A DNA stretch of 64,000 nt, taken from Vogesella fluminis. GTDB lineage: Bacteria > Pseudomonadota > Gammaproteobacteria > Burkholderiales > Chromobacteriaceae. The stretch spans positions 58,022-122,021 of the forward strand of contig NZ_BMYP01000003.1 in assembly GCF_014652335.1 (NCBI RefSeq), in the 5' to 3' direction. The position numbers were made by a program, and so were the translations under genes. Below the pieces are notes generated by a model, which was not told the DNA's origin, searched no databases, and saw only the letters and a list, made by a program, of their open reading frames with translations. Shown here piece after piece: positions 1-8,527 of the stretch (the stretch's first letter is position 1; each line of letters starts with the position of its first letter).

Positions 1-668
1 CTCTCGGCGGCGTCGAGCAGGCGGGTGACCTGCGCCATCATCTGCTTCATCGCCGCGGTGGCGCGTTCTGCCTCCTCACGTGCCGATTCCAGCTTTTCGA
101 AGGAGCGTGACTTGGCGCGTTCGTAGGACAGCCCCAGCGTCAGGATCACCAGCGTCAGGCCGATCAGCGACTTGGCCTGCAGCGCCGGCAGCTCGCTGTG
201 CGGGATTGGCGATGTCGGGATGTCGCCGGCGGCGCTGAGCGCGAACATCAGGCCGATCATGGCAAAGCTGAGCAGCGTCCACACGATGCCGGAGCGGCGG
301 CCGCTGACGAAGATGGCGGCAAACGGGATGATGGCGAACCACATGATGCTGGTGGAGAGGATGCCGCCGTTGACATATACCATCCAGCTGACCATGCCGA
401 ACATCGACAGCACGATGCATTCGGCCACCAACGGTAGTGCGCCGCTGAGCTTGAGCAGCAGCGGCCCCAGCAGCAGCGCGAGGCCGCCGACGAGGATGCC
501 GCTGCCCATCAGCGGGTGGTGCAGCTTGAAGTAGGAGAGGGCAAACAGCGGGGCAATGGTACCAGCCAATAGCCCGACGCTAATGACGGTACGGGCCCGG
601 ATCAGGGTGTCCGGGGATTGCCGGACGCTGTCCGGAATGAACCACTCGGTGATGCTGTTCAAAGACAT
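1..668 (-). CDS. N-terminal part of a membrane sensor protein (truncated by window edge)
   Basis: Reading the minus strand from the ATG at 668 gives an open frame to the window edge, about 222 residues, starting MSLNSITEWFIPDSVRQ. A GAGGAA ribosome site lies 6 bases before the start. Residues about 27-185 form five to six hydrophobic segments, followed by a charged helical stretch (YERAKSRSFEKLESAREEAERA) typical of the linker between a membrane sensor module and a cytoplasmic output domain. This layout fits a histidine kinase, cyclase or methyl-accepting protein; the output domain is outside the window, so the class cannot be decided. The start and membrane nature are seen; the sensor role is inferred. 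Confidence 0.6.
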   Translation of the reverse strand, partial: MSLNSITEWFIPDSVRQSPDTLIRARTVISVGLLAGTIAPLFALSYFKLHHPLMGSGILVGGLALLLGPLLLKLSGALPLVAECIVLSMFGMVSWMVYVNGGILSTSIMWFAIIPFAAIFVSGRRSGIVWTLLSFAMIGLMFALSAAGDIPTSPIPHSELPALQAKSLIGLTLVILTLGLSYERAKSRSFEKLESAREEAERATAAMKQMMAQVTRLLDAAE

Positions 669-826
669 CTGTGTTTCCTCGCGTTGTGTCGTGCGCTATG
701 GCCTGATGGCGTGGGCACGTTTTATCGTTATGTTTTTTATAAAGCGGGATTGATACTAAAACAGTTGTTTGAAACCATCAAGCGGGTGCCGAAGGCGTGC
801 TTTCTTTTGTTGCGTCAGGGGTTTGC

Positions 827-840
827 AAGGTTGGCCGCAA
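827..840 (+). repeat. Full-length copy of the 14-base uptake-like repeat AAGGTTGGCCGCAA
   Basis: Exact 14/14 copy lying just beyond the terminator of the ackA-pta operon, on the far side from pta. One of seven intergenic copies in the window, all at gene 3' ends. Confidence 0.7.
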
Positions 841-842
841 TG

Positions 843-873
843 AAAAAGCCCGGTCATGCAGGCATGACCGGGC
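843..873 (-). terminator. Rho-independent terminator of ackA-pta
   Basis: A perfect 12-base-pair stem (GCCCGGTCATGC with its complement, 2-base loop) is followed on the minus strand by five T residues. It lies 46 bases beyond the pta stop codon. The T-run orientation fits minus-strand transcription ending after pta. Confidence 0.85.
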
Positions 874-904
874 GGGCTGGGCGGGCTGGGCGGGCTGGGC
901 GGGT
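870..904. repeat. Short tandem repeat, 9-base unit
   Basis: About three and a half head-to-tail copies of the 9-base unit CGGGCTGGG lie between the pta stop codon and its terminator. Nothing is known of a function; it is a candidate for copy-number variation between strains. Confidence 0.7.
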
Positions 905-918
905 GTCGCGGCGGGCGT

Positions 919-3006
919 TTAGCGGCTGAACTGGTCGGCCTGGATCGCGGTCAGCGCGATGGTGTAGACGATGTCGTCCACCAGCGCGCCGCGCGACAGG
1001 TCGTTCACCGGCTTGCGCAGGCCCTGCAGCATCGGCCCGACCGACACCACGCCGGCGGAGCGTTGCACCGCCTTGTAGGTGGTGTTGCCGGTGTTGAGGT
1101 CGGGGAACACGAACACGGTGGCGCGACCGGCGACCGGGCTGTCCGGCGCCTTCTGGCGGCCGACGCTCTCCACGCTGGCTGCGTCGTACTGCATCGGGCC
1201 GTCGATCAGCAGTTCGGGGCGTTTCGCGCGCGCGATGCGGGTCGCCTCGCGCACCTTCTCCACGTCGTCGCCGCTGCCGGAGGATCCGGTGGAGTAGGAG
1301 ATCATCGCCACTCGTGGCGTAATGCCGAAGGCGGCGGCGGAGTCCGCGCTCTGGATCGCGATGTCGGCCAGTTCTTCCGCGCTCGGGTCCGGGTTCACCG
1401 CGCAGTCGCCGTACACATAGACCTGGTCCGGCATCAGCATGAAGAACACGCTGGAAACCAGCTTGGCCTCCGGCGCGGTCTTGATCAGCTGCAGCGCCGG
1501 GCGGATGGTGTTGGCGGTGGTGTGGATGGCACCAGATACCAGGCCGTCGACCTCGTTCAGCGCCAGCATCATGGTGCCCATCACCACATTGTCTTCCAGT
1601 TGCTGCTCCGCCATCGGCGCGTTGAGGCCCTTGCTCTTGCGCAGCGCCACCATCGGCGGCACGTAGCGGGCGCGGACCTCGTTGGGGTCGACGATCTCGA
1701 TGCCGGCCGGCAGGGTGATGCCCTGCGCCTCGGCCACCTGCAGGATCTCCTGGCGCTCGCCCAGCAGCACGCAGCGGGCGATGCCCTTCTCGTGGCAGAT
1801 GGCGGCGGCGCGCACCGTGCGCGGCTCGTTGCCTTCCGGCAGCACGATGCGCTTGGCGGCGCGGCGCGCCTTTTCCATCAGCTGGTAGCGGAAGGCCGGT
1901 GGCGACAGCCGTTTCTCGTGGTGTTCGCCGATGCGCTGGCGCAGCTGGCTGGTGCTGATGCGCTCGGCGACGAAATCGACCACCCGTTCCATGCGCTCCA
2001 TGTCGTCGGCCGGCACCTGCCGGCTCATGGTCGAGATCAGGGTCGCGGTTTCCAGGGTGTTGGTGTCGATGGATAGCACCGGCAGGCCGCTGGTGAACGC
2101 CTTGTGGCACAGCTGCGCCACGCGCGGGTCCGGCTCGGCGTCGCAGGTCAGCAGCAGGCCGGCCAGGGGCACGCCGTTCATGGTCGCCATCGCGGTGGCG
2201 AGTACGATGTCCTCGCGGTCGCCGGGGGTGATGATCAGCGCGCCGGGTTTCAGCAGCTCGACGATGTGCGGCACCGAGCGTGCCATCACCGAGATGCTGC
2301 GCACGCGGCGGCGCGTTAGCTGGCCGGCGTGCAGCAGCTTGGCTTTCAGATAGTTGGCCACGTCCAGCGTGCGCGGGGCCAGCAGCTCCGGCTCGAACGG
2401 AATGCCGCCGAGGCAGGCAATGCGCCGGCTCTGGATCAGGCGGCTGGACTCGGTGATCTCTGCGGCCAACGTTGCCGGGTCCTGCTCCGCGCGCAGGCGG
2501 TTGAGGATGTAGCCGGCGATCTGCCGCGGCTGGCCACCGAAGGCCTGGATGGTGATTTCCAGCTGTTCCGCCAGCGCATGGCTGGGCAGCTGGTCGGCGG
2601 CGCCGACCAGGATCACTTCTGCCTGCAGCGTGCGTGCGATCTTGCTGTTGATGTAGGTGGTGAATACCCGCTGCTGGTCCTGCACCAGGCCTTCCACGAT
2701 CACCACATCGACGCCGGCGGAGGCGCGCTGGAACAGGTGCACCACCTCTTCCATCAGTTGGTCGAGCTGGCCCTGGCTTAGCAGCCGTTCGGCATGATCC
2801 ATCGCCAGCGGCTCCGGCGCGTTGAGGCGGCACAGCTCGCGGGCAAAATGGGTGGAGCGCTCCGGCTCGCTGGTGTCGCTGCCCTGGGCGATGGGCTTGA
2901 CGAAACCCACCTTGAGGCCATCCTGTTCCAGTGCGCGGATCAGGCCCAGCGAGACCGAAGTCAGGCCGGCATCGACACCGATCGGGGCGATCAGAAAAGT
3001 ATGCAT
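919..3006 (-). CDS. pta: Phosphate acetyltransferase, long form
   Basis: Interconverts acetyl-CoA and acetyl phosphate in the cytoplasm, working with acetate kinase in overflow and acetyl-phosphate metabolism. The protein is about 695 residues, the usual length of the long proteobacterial form: an N-terminal P-loop-like domain (APIGVDAGLTSVSLGL near residue 8), a central DRTGG-type domain, and the catalytic PTA domain from about residue 370 (KRIVLPEGNEPR) to the end. The ATG at 3006 is chosen over the GTG at 3009 because GAGGAG lies 6 bases before it. ackA ends only 10 bases upstream, so the two genes form an ackA-pta operon. A copy of the repeat core at 2461-2470 lies inside. Confidence 0.95.
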   Translation of the reverse strand: MHTFLIAPIGVDAGLTSVSLGLIRALEQDGLKVGFVKPIAQGSDTSEPERSTHFARELCRLNAPEPLAMDHAERLLSQGQLDQLMEEVVHLFQRASAGVDVVIVEGLVQDQQRVFTTYINSKIARTLQAEVILVGAADQLPSHALAEQLEITIQAFGGQPRQIAGYILNRLRAEQDPATLAAEITESSRLIQSRRIACLGGIPFEPELLAPRTLDVANYLKAKLLHAGQLTRRRVRSISVMARSVPHIVELLKPGALIITPGDREDIVLATAMATMNGVPLAGLLLTCDAEPDPRVAQLCHKAFTSGLPVLSIDTNTLETATLISTMSRQVPADDMERMERVVDFVAERISTSQLRQRIGEHHEKRLSPPAFRYQLMEKARRAAKRIVLPEGNEPRTVRAAAICHEKGIARCVLLGERQEILQVAEAQGITLPAGIEIVDPNEVRARYVPPMVALRKSKGLNAPMAEQQLEDNVVMGTMMLALNEVDGLVSGAIHTTANTIRPALQLIKTAPEAKLVSSVFFMLMPDQVYVYGDCAVNPDPSAEELADIAIQSADSAAAFGITPRVAMISYSTGSSGSGDDVEKVREATRIARAKRPELLIDGPMQYDAASVESVGRQKAPDSPVAGRATVFVFPDLNTGNTTYKAVQRSAGVVSVGPMLQGLRKPVNDLSRGALVDDIVYTIALTAIQADQFSR

Positions 3007-3016
3007 CACATGCTCC

Positions 3017-4210
3017 TCAGGCTGCCGGCTGGCACAGTACGGCGGTGTCCAGTGCGATCATCAGCTCTTCGTTGGTGTTGATGACCAGTGCCGGGGTGCC
3101 GCCGTCGCGGGTGATGCGGCCGCCCTTGCCGCGGAAGGCGGCATCGTTGGCCGCAGGGTCGAGTTCGAGACCGAGGAAGCCGAGCTGGCGGATGACCTTG
3201 GCGCGCAACAGCGGCGAGTTTTCGCCGATGCCGCCGGTGAACAGCAGCGCATCCAGCCGGCCCAGCGCCACCGTCATCGCCGCGATCTGCTTGGCCAGGC
3301 GGTAGGCAAACACTTCCAGCGCAATCTGCGCGCCGGCATGGCCGGCGGCAGCGGCGTCTTCCAGTTCGCGGCAGTCGCTGGACAGTTCGGACAGACCGAG
3401 CAGGCCGGATTGCTTGTTGAGGATGTCGGTCACGCCCTGGATGTCGGTATTCAGCTCGGCGGCAAGGTAGCCAAAGATTCCCGGGTCAATGTCGCCGCAG
3501 CGGGTGCCCATCACCAGGCCTTCCAGCGGCGTCAGGCCCATGCTGGTATCGACACTCTTGCCGTTCAGTACCGCGGCCACCGAGGCGCCGTTGCCCAAGT
3601 GGGCGCAGACGAAGGCGGATTCCACCAGCGGCTTGTCCAGCATTTTGGCGGCTTCGGCGGTAACAAAGCGGTGGCTGGTGCCGTGGAAACCGTAGCGGCG
3701 CACGCCGTGCTCGCGGTACAGCGCCATCGGCACTGCATACAGGTAGGCGTGCTCGGGCATGCTCTGGTGGAAGGCGGTGTCGAATACGGCCACCTGCGGC
3801 AGGCCGGGGAAGCATGCCATGGCGGTGCGGATGCCCAGCAGGTTGGCCGGGTTGTGCAGCGGGGCGAGGCGGGCGCAGCCTTCGATGGCGGCCAGCACGG
3901 CATCGTCGATCAGGGTGGACTGCTTGAAGGTCTCGCCACCGTGCACCACGCGGTGACCAATGGCGGTGACGGTTTGCGTCAGCCCGCGTTCGTCGAGGTA
4001 AGCCAGGATCGCCTTCATGGCACCGGCGTGGTCGCCTTGCGCCAGTGTCAGCTCAACCTTCTTGCCGTCCTGCTTGAAGCTGATGCAGGCATCGGCAATG
4101 CCGAGTTTTTCGGCAATGCCGGTTACGGCAGTGCACTGGCCGGCGGCGTTGATCAGTGCAAATTTCAGCGACGAGCTGCCGCAGTTGATGACGAGTGTGT
4201 AATGAGTCAT
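3017..4210 (-). CDS. ackA: Acetate kinase
   Basis: Makes ATP and acetate from acetyl phosphate and ADP, or the reverse. The 397-residue product has the family motifs: NCGSSSLKF at 9-17, GHRVVHGGE at 85-93, the VFDTAFH segment near 142-148, HGTSH near 176-180 and HLGNGAS near 204-210. The open frame continues upstream of 4210, but MTHYTLVINCGSSS is the conserved N-terminus; no strong ribosome site is visible before it. First gene of the ackA-pta operon. The repeat core GTTGGCCGCA occurs inside at 3146-3155. Confidence 0.95.
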   Translation of the reverse strand: MTHYTLVINCGSSSLKFALINAAGQCTAVTGIAEKLGIADACISFKQDGKKVELTLAQGDHAGAMKAILAYLDERGLTQTVTAIGHRVVHGGETFKQSTLIDDAVLAAIEGCARLAPLHNPANLLGIRTAMACFPGLPQVAVFDTAFHQSMPEHAYLYAVPMALYREHGVRRYGFHGTSHRFVTAEAAKMLDKPLVESAFVCAHLGNGASVAAVLNGKSVDTSMGLTPLEGLVMGTRCGDIDPGIFGYLAAELNTDIQGVTDILNKQSGLLGLSELSSDCRELEDAAAAGHAGAQIALEVFAYRLAKQIAAMTVALGRLDALLFTGGIGENSPLLRAKVIRQLGFLGLELDPAANDAAFRGKGGRITRDGGTPALVINTNEELMIALDTAVLCQPAA

Positions 4211-4695
4211 GTCGGGTCCGTTAGCATGAAGACGTCTGATGGAGGTCTGTGCTGGTGTTGCGTTCTTTTTATTGAGATGCTGCTGCGCCTGCGCCGGCAG
4301 CGTTTGGCCGCCGGCAGGGATACTGATGGATAACCGGTGATTATCCGCTATTTTGGTGCGATGCACCATAGCGGGTTTGCCCGCTGCCGGCGGCATGGCG
4401 GCCAAGTTGAATATACGGTTGCCACGTTGCAATGCAATGAATAACAAGGAATTTTTTCAGAAAACCGGACGAGTGCCGGTCATGGCCGTTTCTTTTGCAA
4501 AAAACCTGATCCGGCATGATCGCGTGGCCGGAAAACGCTTGCCCGGGGTCCGGATTTGGCCGAAAATGCCGCCCCTGACCGCTTGGGCGGATCACGCAAG
4601 GCCGTGTTCCGGCAAGTGTTTTATGGCACTCCGTAAACTCGTCAAAAGCGAGATTCGGCTGGTCTTATATCTTCTTCCACGGAGGTGTGGGAATA
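4211..4695. other. Intergenic region between divergent ackA and the Rieske oxygenase gene
   Basis: This 485-base stretch holds no convincing gene; open frames within it have no recognisable product. It should carry both divergent promoters. A TTATAT element near 4664 is a weak -10 candidate for the plus-strand gene. Two inverted repeats lie near its centre and are listed separately. Confidence 0.6.
4328..4374. promoter_or_regulatory. Two adjacent inverted repeats, candidate operator or RNA hairpin
   Basis: GGATAA and TTATCC flank a 7-base spacer at 4328-4346. Overlapping this, CCGCTA...TGGTGC pairs with GCACCA TAGCGG around a GAT loop at 4345-4374, giving 12 base pairs with a 3-base bulge. 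There is no T-run, so it is not an obvious terminator. Position between divergent genes suggests a regulator site; this is inference. Confidence 0.4.
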
Positions 4696-5805
4696 ATGTC
4701 TGATCTGGCTTCGTCCCAGTTGCTCAAGGCGCCTGCCACACAGCTGCCTGTCTTTACCTATTTCGATCCGGCGTACTACGTGCTGGAACAACAAGTCCTG
4801 TTCGCCAATGCCCCACAGTATTACGGCCACGAGCTGATGGTGCCCAATGCCGGCGACTATCACACGCTGGACTGGCTCGGCCACGGCAAGATGCTGAAAA
4901 ATGTCGATGGCGACATCAAGCTGATCTCCAACATCTGTCGCCACCGCCAGGCGCTGATCTACAAGGGGCGCGGCACCGGCAACCACATGGTGTGCAATCT
5001 GCACGGCTGGACCTACGACAACGGTGGCCAGTTGATCGGCGCGCCGCACTTCCCGGAAACGCCGTGCCTGAACCTGAACCAGACCGGGCTGACCCGCTGG
5101 CAGGGCCTGCTGTTCGATGCCCGCCGCAACGTTGGCCGCGACCTGGAACAGCTTGGTGTCGCCAAGCACATGACTTTCGAGAACTACGGTTATCACAAGT
5201 CACTGACCACCGAGTACGACTTCAACTGGAAGACCTTCATCGAAGTCTACTCCGAGGACTACCACGTCGATCCGTTCCATCCCGGCCTCGGCAATTTCGT
5301 CGATTGCGCCGACCTGAAGTGGGAGTGGGGCGATCACTACCACGTGCAGACCGTGGGCGTGAAGAACAAGCTGGCCCGCTCCGGCAGCAAGGTGTACGGC
5401 AAGTGGCACGAAGAAGTCATCAAGCGCTACGCTGACCAGCAGCCGGAATTCGGCGCCATCTGGCTGACCTATTACCCGAACATCATGATGGAGTGGTATC
5501 CGCACGTGCTGGTGATCAGTGTGGTGATTCCGCGCGGCCCGGAGAAGTGCACGGTGATCACCGAGTTCTACTACCCGGAAGACATCCTGTGGTTCGAGCC
5601 GGAGTTCATCGAGGCGGAACAGGCGGCCTATATGGAAACCGCGGTCGAGGACGACGAGATCTGCCTGCGCATGCACGAGGGCCGCAAGGCGCTGTGGCTG
5701 CGCGGCGAGAGCGAGGTCGGCCCGTACCAGTCACCGACCGAAGACGGCATGCAGCACTTCCACGAGTTCTATCGTCGGCAGATGGGTGAACATCTGGCTG
5801 GCTAA
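4696..5805 (+). CDS. Rieske non-heme iron oxygenase, alpha-subunit family
   Basis: A 369-residue cytoplasmic ring-hydroxylating-oxygenase-like protein. The Rieske [2Fe-2S] ligands are visible as C81-x-H83 and C100-x2-H103, and the mononuclear iron site as EDYHVDPFHPG with H190 and H195. Such proteins activate oxygen using electrons from a separate reductase; substrates range from aromatics to choline and carnitine, and the sequence does not fix the substrate here. No reductase, ferredoxin or beta subunit lies next to it. The ATG at 4696 is preferred because GGAGG at 4681-4685 is 10 bases upstream; an in-frame GTG at 4687 is too close. A terminator follows. Confidence 0.85.
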   Translation: MSDLASSQLLKAPATQLPVFTYFDPAYYVLEQQVLFANAPQYYGHELMVPNAGDYHTLDWLGHGKMLKNVDGDIKLISNICRHRQALIYKGRGTGNHMVCNLHGWTYDNGGQLIGAPHFPETPCLNLNQTGLTRWQGLLFDARRNVGRDLEQLGVAKHMTFENYGYHKSLTTEYDFNWKTFIEVYSEDYHVDPFHPGLGNFVDCADLKWEWGDHYHVQTVGVKNKLARSGSKVYGKWHEEVIKRYADQQPEFGAIWLTYYPNIMMEWYPHVLVISVVIPRGPEKCTVITEFYYPEDILWFEPEFIEAEQAAYMETAVEDDEICLRMHEGRKALWLRGESEVGPYQSPTEDGMQHFHEFYRRQMGEHLAG

Positions 5806-5829
5806 GACCGTGTTTTGTGCGGCACAATA

Positions 5830-5857
5830 AAAGGGCGCGGATTTCCGCGCCTTTTTT
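5830..5857 (+). terminator. Rho-independent terminator after the Rieske oxygenase
   Basis: GGCGCGGA and TCCGCGCC form an 8-base-pair stem with a 2-base loop at 5834-5851, followed by TTTTTT. It begins about 25 bases after the stop codon. The A-run before it could give weak activity on the other strand. Confidence 0.85.
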
Positions 5858-5872
5858 GTCTGTCGGGCTATC

Positions 5873-6397
5873 ATGCCATTTGTATTGAGCGTACTGCTTT
5901 CCGTGTTGTTCTCCGGGTTGGCCACGGCGGCGACCTATCGCAATCCCTACCTGGGTGTCACCATCAATGTGCCGGCGGCGTGGCAGGTGCGGCCGCATAG
6001 CGACGAGATGCTGCGCATCGTGCCGCCGCGGCAGGAAGACCGCGAGCGCGGCGGCGTGCAGGTGCAGGTCAGCCGCCAGCTGTTGCGCGGCAAGGAGCCG
6101 CTGAGCCGTCTGGCTGCGCGTTATCGCCGCCCCGACGATACGCGCGAGGCGGCGCAGGTGGTGCGCCTCGACCGGCTGCGCGGCCGGCTGGTGCTGTCCT
6201 ATCGCGAGGGCTTGTACGTGCAGAACGGGCTGTGGATCGTCAGCCAGCAGCTGGTGGTGTGGCAGCAGCAGGACAATGGCCGCTACATCAAGGCGCACTG
6301 CAGTGCCAATGCCGCGGAGTATGCGCGCTACCAGCGCGTGTTCGCCGATATCTGCCTGGGCCTTGCGGTGGCGAAAAAGGCGGGGGCGGGCGCATGA
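5873..6397 (+). CDS. Secreted hypothetical protein
   Basis: A 174-residue product of unknown function. Residues 1-20 (MPFVLSVLLSVLFSGLATAA) are a signal peptide with an AxA-type cleavage site, so the mature protein of about 154 residues is probably periplasmic. The segment YRNPYLGVTINVPAAWQV resembles the opening of small periplasmic domains where a peptide-like beta strand follows the signal, but no family is firmly recognised. Its stop codon overlaps the start of the following transporter gene (ATGA), indicating translational coupling. Confidence 0.65.
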   Translation: MPFVLSVLLSVLFSGLATAATYRNPYLGVTINVPAAWQVRPHSDEMLRIVPPRQEDRERGGVQVQVSRQLLRGKEPLSRLAARYRRPDDTREAAQVVRLDRLRGRLVLSYREGLYVQNGLWIVSQQLVVWQQQDNGRYIKAHCSANAAEYARYQRVFADICLGLAVAKKAGAGA

Positions 6398-7233
6398 GTC
6401 GTCTCGGTTCCGGCTGGATGGTGGTGGCGGCGCTGTGCTTCGCGCTGATGAGCCTGTTCGCGGCGCAGGGTTCGAGCACGCTGCCGGCGTCCGAGGTGCT
6501 GTTCTATCGCACCTTCATCGGCCTGCTGGTGCTGCTGCCGCTGATGTGGCGGCGCGGCGAATCCTTGCGCAGCCCGCACTGGGGCGCCCATGCGCAGCGC
6601 AGCCTGATCGGCTACCTGTCGATGGCGATGCTGTTCTATGCGCTGAGCCGGTTGCCGCTGGCGGCGGCGGTGACGCTCAATTACACCTCTTCCTTGTCCT
6701 TCGCCCTGTGCTGCGTGCTGTTGCGCCGCGAACGGCTGCCACCGGCGGTGTGGTTCGCGCTGTCGCTGGGCTTTGTCGGCATCGCCTGCATGTTGCGGCC
6801 AACCTTTGACGCCGGGCAGTGGTTCGCCGGGCTGATGGGGTTGGGCTCCGGCCTTGGCGCCGGGCTGGCGCTGTCCCATGTGCGCGAGCTGGGCGAACTG
6901 GGCGAGCGGCCGTCGGTCACCGTGTTCTGGCTGTTCTTTTTATCCTCGCTGTTCGGCCTGTTGGTGGTGCTGTTCAATGGCGGCTTTCATGCGCTGGACG
7001 GGGTGCAGCTGGCGCAGATGCTCGCCGTCGGGCTGATGGGTCTGGCCGGGCAGCTGGCGATGACGCGCGCCTACAAGGAAGGGCGCAAGTTCGTGGTGTC
7101 CAGCCTGGCCTACCTGACGGTGGCGTTCTCGGCGCTGATGGGGCTGTTCCTGCACCAGCAGCAGTTGCCCCCGCTGTCCTGGTCGGGCATGGCGCTGATC
7201 ATCGGTAGTGGCATCCTGGCGGCGAGGCGCTGA
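6394..7233 (+). CDS. EamA-family (drug/metabolite transporter) permease, first of a tandem pair
   Basis: A 279-residue inner-membrane protein with about ten hydrophobic helices and the two-half EamA layout, including the LNYTSSLSFALCCVLL segment. The substrate is not predictable. The ATG at 6394 overlaps the previous stop, and its own stop (TGA 7231-7233) overlaps the next ATG by one base, so three genes are read as one unit. It shares clear identity with the next gene (AAVTLNYTS, LRPTFD, AMTRAYK.GRK), so the pair arose by duplication. The repeat AAGGTTGGCCGCAA at 6793-6806 encodes part of LRPTF. Confidence 0.88.
   Translation: MSRLGSGWMVVAALCFALMSLFAAQGSSTLPASEVLFYRTFIGLLVLLPLMWRRGESLRSPHWGAHAQRSLIGYLSMAMLFYALSRLPLAAAVTLNYTSSLSFALCCVLLRRERLPPAVWFALSLGFVGIACMLRPTFDAGQWFAGLMGLGSGLGAGLALSHVRELGELGERPSVTVFWLFFLSSLFGLLVVLFNGGFHALDGVQLAQMLAVGLMGLAGQLAMTRAYKEGRKFVVSSLAYLTVAFSALMGLFLHQQQLPPLSWSGMALIIGSGILAARR
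6793..6806 (-). repeat. Full-length uptake-like repeat inside the first EamA gene
   Basis: Exact 14/14 copy on the minus strand, read in the gene as residues LRPTF. Confidence 0.65.
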
Positions 7234-8063
7234 TGGCCGGCGCCTTGTGGATGGTGCTGGCTGCGGTCAGCTTTGGCCTGATGGGGGTGTTCGTCAAGCT
7301 CGGTGCGGCGACGCTGGATGCGGTGGCGCTGGTGTTCTGGCGCACGCTGTTTGCGGTGCTGCTGCTGGGCGGCGTGGCGCTGCTGCGGCGGCAGCGCTTC
7401 GCCACGCCGCAGCTGGGGCGTCACCTGAAGCGCGGCCTGATCGGTTACACCTCGTTGCTGGCCTATTTCCATGCCATCAGCCACCTGCCGCTGTCGACGG
7501 CGGTGACGCTCAACTACACCTCGCCGATGTTCCTGGCGCTGCTGTCGGTGCTGCTGCTGAAAGAAAAACTGTCGCGACACGCGCTGCTGGCGCTGCTGCT
7601 CGGCTTTGTCGGGGTGACGCTGCTGTTGCGGCCAACCTTTGACGGTGCCGCGTGGCAGGCCGGGCTGCTGGGGCTGGGCTCCGGCTTGCTCGCCGGCTGG
7701 TCCTACCTGCACGTGCGTGAACTGGGGCAGGCGGGCGAAGCGGAGTGGCGCACGGTGTTCTACTTCGCACTGATCTCGACGCTCGGCGGCGGCCTGTTGC
7801 TGCTGGGGCGGCCGTGGCAACCGCTGACCGCGGCCAACCTGCCGTGGGTGCTGGGCCTCGGTGCCACCGCCACCGTGGCGCAGCTGGCAATGACTCGCGC
7901 CTACAAGGTTGGCCGCAAGCTGCTGGTCGCCAACCTGTCCTATCTGACGGTGGTGTTTTCCGCGCTGTTCGGGGCGCTGCTGTGGCAGCAGCGCCTGGGT
8001 GTCGGCGAGCTGCTGGCGATGGCCTTGATTATTGTCAGCGGCATTCTGGCTGGCAGGCGCTAA
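7233..8063 (+). CDS. EamA-family permease, second of a tandem pair
   Basis: A 276-residue inner-membrane transporter with about ten hydrophobic helices, paralogous to the gene before it. Motifs shared with the neighbour include TAVTLNYTSPM, LLRPTFD and AMTRAYKVGRKLLV. It may act as a separate exporter or with its paralogue. The substrate is unknown. It carries two full-length copies of the repeat word, at 7626-7639 (encoding LRPTF, the same site as in the paralogue) and at 7905-7918 (encoding KVGRK). Confidence 0.88.
   Translation: MAGALWMVLAAVSFGLMGVFVKLGAATLDAVALVFWRTLFAVLLLGGVALLRRQRFATPQLGRHLKRGLIGYTSLLAYFHAISHLPLSTAVTLNYTSPMFLALLSVLLLKEKLSRHALLALLLGFVGVTLLLRPTFDGAAWQAGLLGLGSGLLAGWSYLHVRELGQAGEAEWRTVFYFALISTLGGGLLLLGRPWQPLTAANLPWVLGLGATATVAQLAMTRAYKVGRKLLVANLSYLTVVFSALFGALLWQQRLGVGELLAMALIIVSGILAGRR
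7626..7639 (-). repeat. Full-length uptake-like repeat inside the second EamA gene
   Basis: Exact 14/14 copy on the minus strand, read as LRPTF, at the position matching the copy in the neighbouring paralogue. Confidence 0.65.
7905..7918 (+). repeat. Second full-length uptake-like repeat inside the second EamA gene
   Basis: Exact 14/14 copy on the plus strand, read as KVGRK. The paralogue has the related but non-matching KEGRK here. Confidence 0.65.
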
Positions 8064-8112
8064 TATTCGGAATGCCAGTCCCATTAATCCCTTTTCAGCC
8101 AGGAGCTACACC

Positions 8113-8469
8113 ATGATTTCCATCCGCGAACAAGATTACGGTCTGGACGTTGCCCTCTACAACGAATTCACGCTTGGTGATTTCAAGCTGTTCGAGGAGG
8201 CGCTGCTCAAGCGCAGCGGCGAGCACGACAAGCCGGACGTGCTGCTGGACCTGTCGGGCATCAAGGACTTCACGCTGGACATGGCGATGGAAGAAATTCG
8301 CTTCATGCGCGCCCACGAAAACGAATTCGGCCGCTTTGCCGTGGTGGCCGACGACAGCTGGATCCGCCTGGCGGCACACCTGTCCGGCCTGCTCACCCGC
8401 GTGCCGGCGCAGTACTTCGAAACGGTGGAAGAAGCGCAGGACTGGCTGATCCACTCGGCGGCAGCTTGA
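8113..8469 (+). CDS. SpoIIAA-like (STAS-type) small protein
   Basis: A 118-residue soluble protein with the alternating strand and helix pattern of the SpoIIAA-like family ([23 protein letters not shown]...[20 protein letters not shown]). Members resemble anti-sigma antagonist domains but many lack the phosphorylated serine, and their role is mostly unknown. The ATG at 8113 follows AGGAGC at 8101-8106. It stands 49 bases after the transporter pair and may have its own promoter or be read with it. Confidence 0.65.
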   Translation: MISIREQDYGLDVALYNEFTLGDFKLFEEALLKRSGEHDKPDVLLDLSGIKDFTLDMAMEEIRFMRAHENEFGRFAVVADDSWIRLAAHLSGLLTRVPAQYFETVEEAQDWLIHSAAA

Positions 8470-8527
8470 TTTTCCGGCGTATGCCGTTACAGTAGCGGCT
8501 TCCGTTTTCCGACAAGAACAACGCCGC

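Noticed and set aside
669..780. Sigma-28 (flagellar) promoter before the truncated sensor gene
   Set aside because: A TAAA and a GCC-AT-like element exist on the minus strand, but the spacing is 18 rather than 15 and the second box is poor.
1063..2076. Long open frame antisense to pta (337 residues), and similar long frames antisense to tex, glnE, the YhdP-type gene, the secretin and recN
   Set aside because: High-GC coding sequence makes long open frames on the opposite strand; these products are rich in His, Arg, Gln and Ala, show no known domain, and lie fully inside well-supported genes.
2822..4333. 503-residue plus-strand frame over ackA
   Set aside because: Shadow of ackA and pta; ackA has all catalytic motifs on the minus strand.
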